Below are positions 4,503-5,804 of a DNA stretch of 5,804 nucleotides, one piece after another. Below the pieces are notes generated by a model, which saw only the letters and a list, made by a program, of their open reading frames with translations, was not told the origin of the DNA and ran no database searches. The stretch is taken from the NCBI GenBank assembly GCA_020443005.1, contig JAGRJA010000130.1, positions 1-5,804 of the forward strand. Direction: 5' to 3'. The translations under genes and the position numbers were made by a program. Within the stretch, counting starts at the first letter, position 1. Each line of letters opens with the position of its first letter. This DNA comes from Pseudomonadales bacterium. GTDB taxonomy: Bacteria > Pseudomonadota > Gammaproteobacteria > Pseudomonadales > UBA7239.

Positions 4503-5804
4503 TTACAGCGGCAAGCCCATTGCCTTGAGCTCGTCCTTGACGCGATTGTAGTCGTCAACCAGCTCCTGATTAGGCTCACAGGTTTCACAGTTATAGGCAT
4601 CAACAAACTGACGCGGACCTTTACCGGATTCCTTGTGCTTCGCGGTTTCTTCAGTACGCTTGGCGAAAACCTTGTTCATCAGCACATCGGCTTCGGCAGG
4701 ATCCTGGATTTTGGTAGTCGCTTCCATTACCTCACCGACCAGGCGCGCCTCAAGACCGGAGTGACCGCCGATCCAGGTGTAGGCCATGCCATTGACGGTG
4801 TTTGAAATCGCCATGGCCTGGGCCTGCCACATACCGGCATAGGTACGCCAGTAAGGCTCGATACCGGCAGAAACCGAGGCAATCGGGTTTTTCACATGAC
4901 GTTCAAAGGCGCGTGTCGCAGCACCGACCGCCCACTGGGTTTCCTGGTCAGACCAGGTACCGTCGAGGTGGTTGGCAAACATCTGCACCATACCACCGTG
5001 GCCATAAGCCAGCTGGGCCAGTGCGTTACAAACAATACCTACCGCGGTGTCGGCACCGTTGCGACACAGTGCGCCGGTCAGCGATACACAGGATGTCCAC
5101 GGCTCGATGCCGCGATCCTGACAGAATTTCGCCATCTGGAAGGCATTCCAGTCGATTTTCATTTCGGGGATGATGTGAATACCAATCTGTGTGTTCCAGG
5201 TCTTGCGACGGTTTTCGTCGTGGTCATCAATACAGGCAAAAGTGGCCGCAGCGGAAGACGCGGTACAAAGCAGACCCTGGTGCATGCCCGGACGACCTTC
5301 TTCACGACAGATACGCTGGATTTCGGAACATTCCCACTGGGCGGCATACATTTCTGACAGCGTACCCGCCTTGGCAGAGTGACCGTGGATAACTTCAATA
5401 CCACCGGTGATACCCATGGCCAGGTTGGTTTTCTCCTTGACGAAAGAACGCACATAGGGGTCGAACCAGTCTTCACCGATCACACCACAAGGGCCGGCAG
5501 CCAGAATCGGCATTTTGGTATCAAACTGCTTGCGATAACCAAACTCGATGCGGTCATCACCCTGGCCAAACTTCGAGATATGCGGATTGGAGTTGTAGTG
5601 ATCAGCCGTGGCACGGATCTCGTCTTCAGTCAGCGCGATCACCCGAAAAGTATCATTGTGGTAGATGCCACAGGTGGCCAATAGCTGCACAGCTGCATTA
5701 AAAACGCCATCGGCAGTTTCATCGCTGATCACAGTGCTGTCCGGGGTATAAACAATGTTGTTCTCTGCAACAAGCCTGCGCAGATTTTTAGACCATTTGA
5801 TATC
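4503..5804 (-). CDS. MtmB-family corrinoid methyltransferase without pyrrolysine (5' end cut by window)
   Basis: The frame is open to the window edge, giving 433 residues. The GTG at 5732 is an internal Val, and about 25 N-terminal residues should lie beyond 5804, since archaeal MtmB has 458 aa. From memory of Methanosarcina MtmB, matches include LLATCGIYHNDTFRVIALTEDEI (LLECGIYCTDTHRIVKYTEDEI), GRPGM, HLDG, SGLEARLVGEVMEAT (TGMEARMMGEVARAT) and the C-terminus YNRVKDELKAMGLPL. MtmB transfers a methyl group from monomethylamine to the corrinoid protein MtmC, using pyrrolysine just after GRPGM. Here the codons there read GRPGMHQG with no amber codon, so the amine-binding residue is missing and the substrate is probably different. 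It also has a CETC motif at visible residues 406-409. Downstream lie a 34-aa ORF, a terminator and the MtgA-like gene. Family membership is firm; substrate is unknown. Confidence 0.85.
   Translation of the reverse strand, partial: DIKWSKNLRRLVAENNIVYTPDSTVISDETADGVFNAAVQLLATCGIYHNDTFRVIALTEDEIRATADHYNSNPHISKFGQGDDRIEFGYRKQFDTKMPILAAGPCGVIGEDWFDPYVRSFVKEKTNLAMGITGGIEVIHGHSAKAGTLSEMYAAQWECSEIQRICREEGRPGMHQGLLCTASSAAATFACIDDHDENRRKTWNTQIGIHIIPEMKIDWNAFQMAKFCQDRGIEPWTSCVSLTGALCRNGADTAVGIVCNALAQLAYGHGGMVQMFANHLDGTWSDQETQWAVGAATRAFERHVKNPIASVSAGIEPYWRTYAGMWQAQAMAISNTVNGMAYTWIGGHSGLEARLVGEVMEATTKIQDPAEADVLMNKVFAKRTEETAKHKESGKGPRQFVDAYNCETCEPNQELVDDYNRVKDELKAMGLPL

Noticed and set aside
3504..4805. 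433-codon open frame on the plus strand
   Set aside because: It lies antisense across the MtgA-like gene, the spacer and part of the MtmB-like gene. Its translation is rich in His/Gln/Arg with no domain, and the minus-strand genes carry clear family motifs.
1..5804. CRISPR array, tRNA, rRNA, insertion sequence or attachment site
   Set aside because: No direct repeat-spacer pattern, tRNA cloverleaf, transposase frame or terminal inverted repeats were seen; the repeated Asp-codon tracts are protein-coding repeats.

Overview
The window looks like chromosome of a heterotrophic, probably marine, gammaproteobacterium. The evidence is a large secreted protein with DTDGDGYPDSWN-type calcium repeats of a style common in marine gammaproteobacteria, moderate GC, Shine-Dalgarno starts and classical intrinsic terminators. 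The lineage call is an inference from style, not from a marker gene.

Layout. (1) 1-60: a bidirectional terminator. (2) 78-2642, minus strand: a secreted multidomain protein with a signal peptide, an Asp-box beta-propeller, thrombospondin-type-3 calcium repeats, a MAM-like beta-sandwich and six FG-GAP/VCBS repeats with a 50-residue period. (3) 2643-2908: a divergent intergenic region with weak promoter-like sites and a 14-bp dyad. (4) 2909-3295, plus strand: a 128-aa soluble protein I do not recognise. (5) 3325-3349: a terminator shared by two convergent genes. (6) 3369-4292, minus strand: a pterin-binding methyltetrahydrofolate:corrinoid methyltransferase of the MtgA type. (7) 4293-4502: a highly structured spacer with a possible 34-aa ORF and an intrinsic terminator. 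(8) 4503 to the right edge, minus strand: most of an MtmB-family (monomethylamine:corrinoid) methyltransferase, cut by the window edge.

The most interesting part is the right half. The protein at 4503-5804 resembles archaeal MtmB at both ends and around the active-site region. However, the frame has no in-frame amber codon where methanogen MtmB carries pyrrolysine; the local sequence is GRPGMHQG. It lies directly upstream of an MtgA-like enzyme. Together they suggest a pyrrolysine-free, tetrahydrofolate-linked corrinoid demethylation pathway. This would parallel the known MtgB/MtgA glycine betaine system, but built on the MtmB fold rather than the MttB fold. The corrinoid protein and its reductive activator are not in the window and would be expected upstream of 5804. 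The substrate cannot be read from the sequence.

The 210-nt spacer between the two methyltransferase genes is not plain. A perfect 11-bp hairpin sequesters the Shine-Dalgarno and start codon of the 34-aa ORF. That ORF's stop codon lies in the loop of an intrinsic terminator placed before the MtgA-like gene. This arrangement could couple translation of the MtmB-like gene to transcription of the MtgA-like gene.
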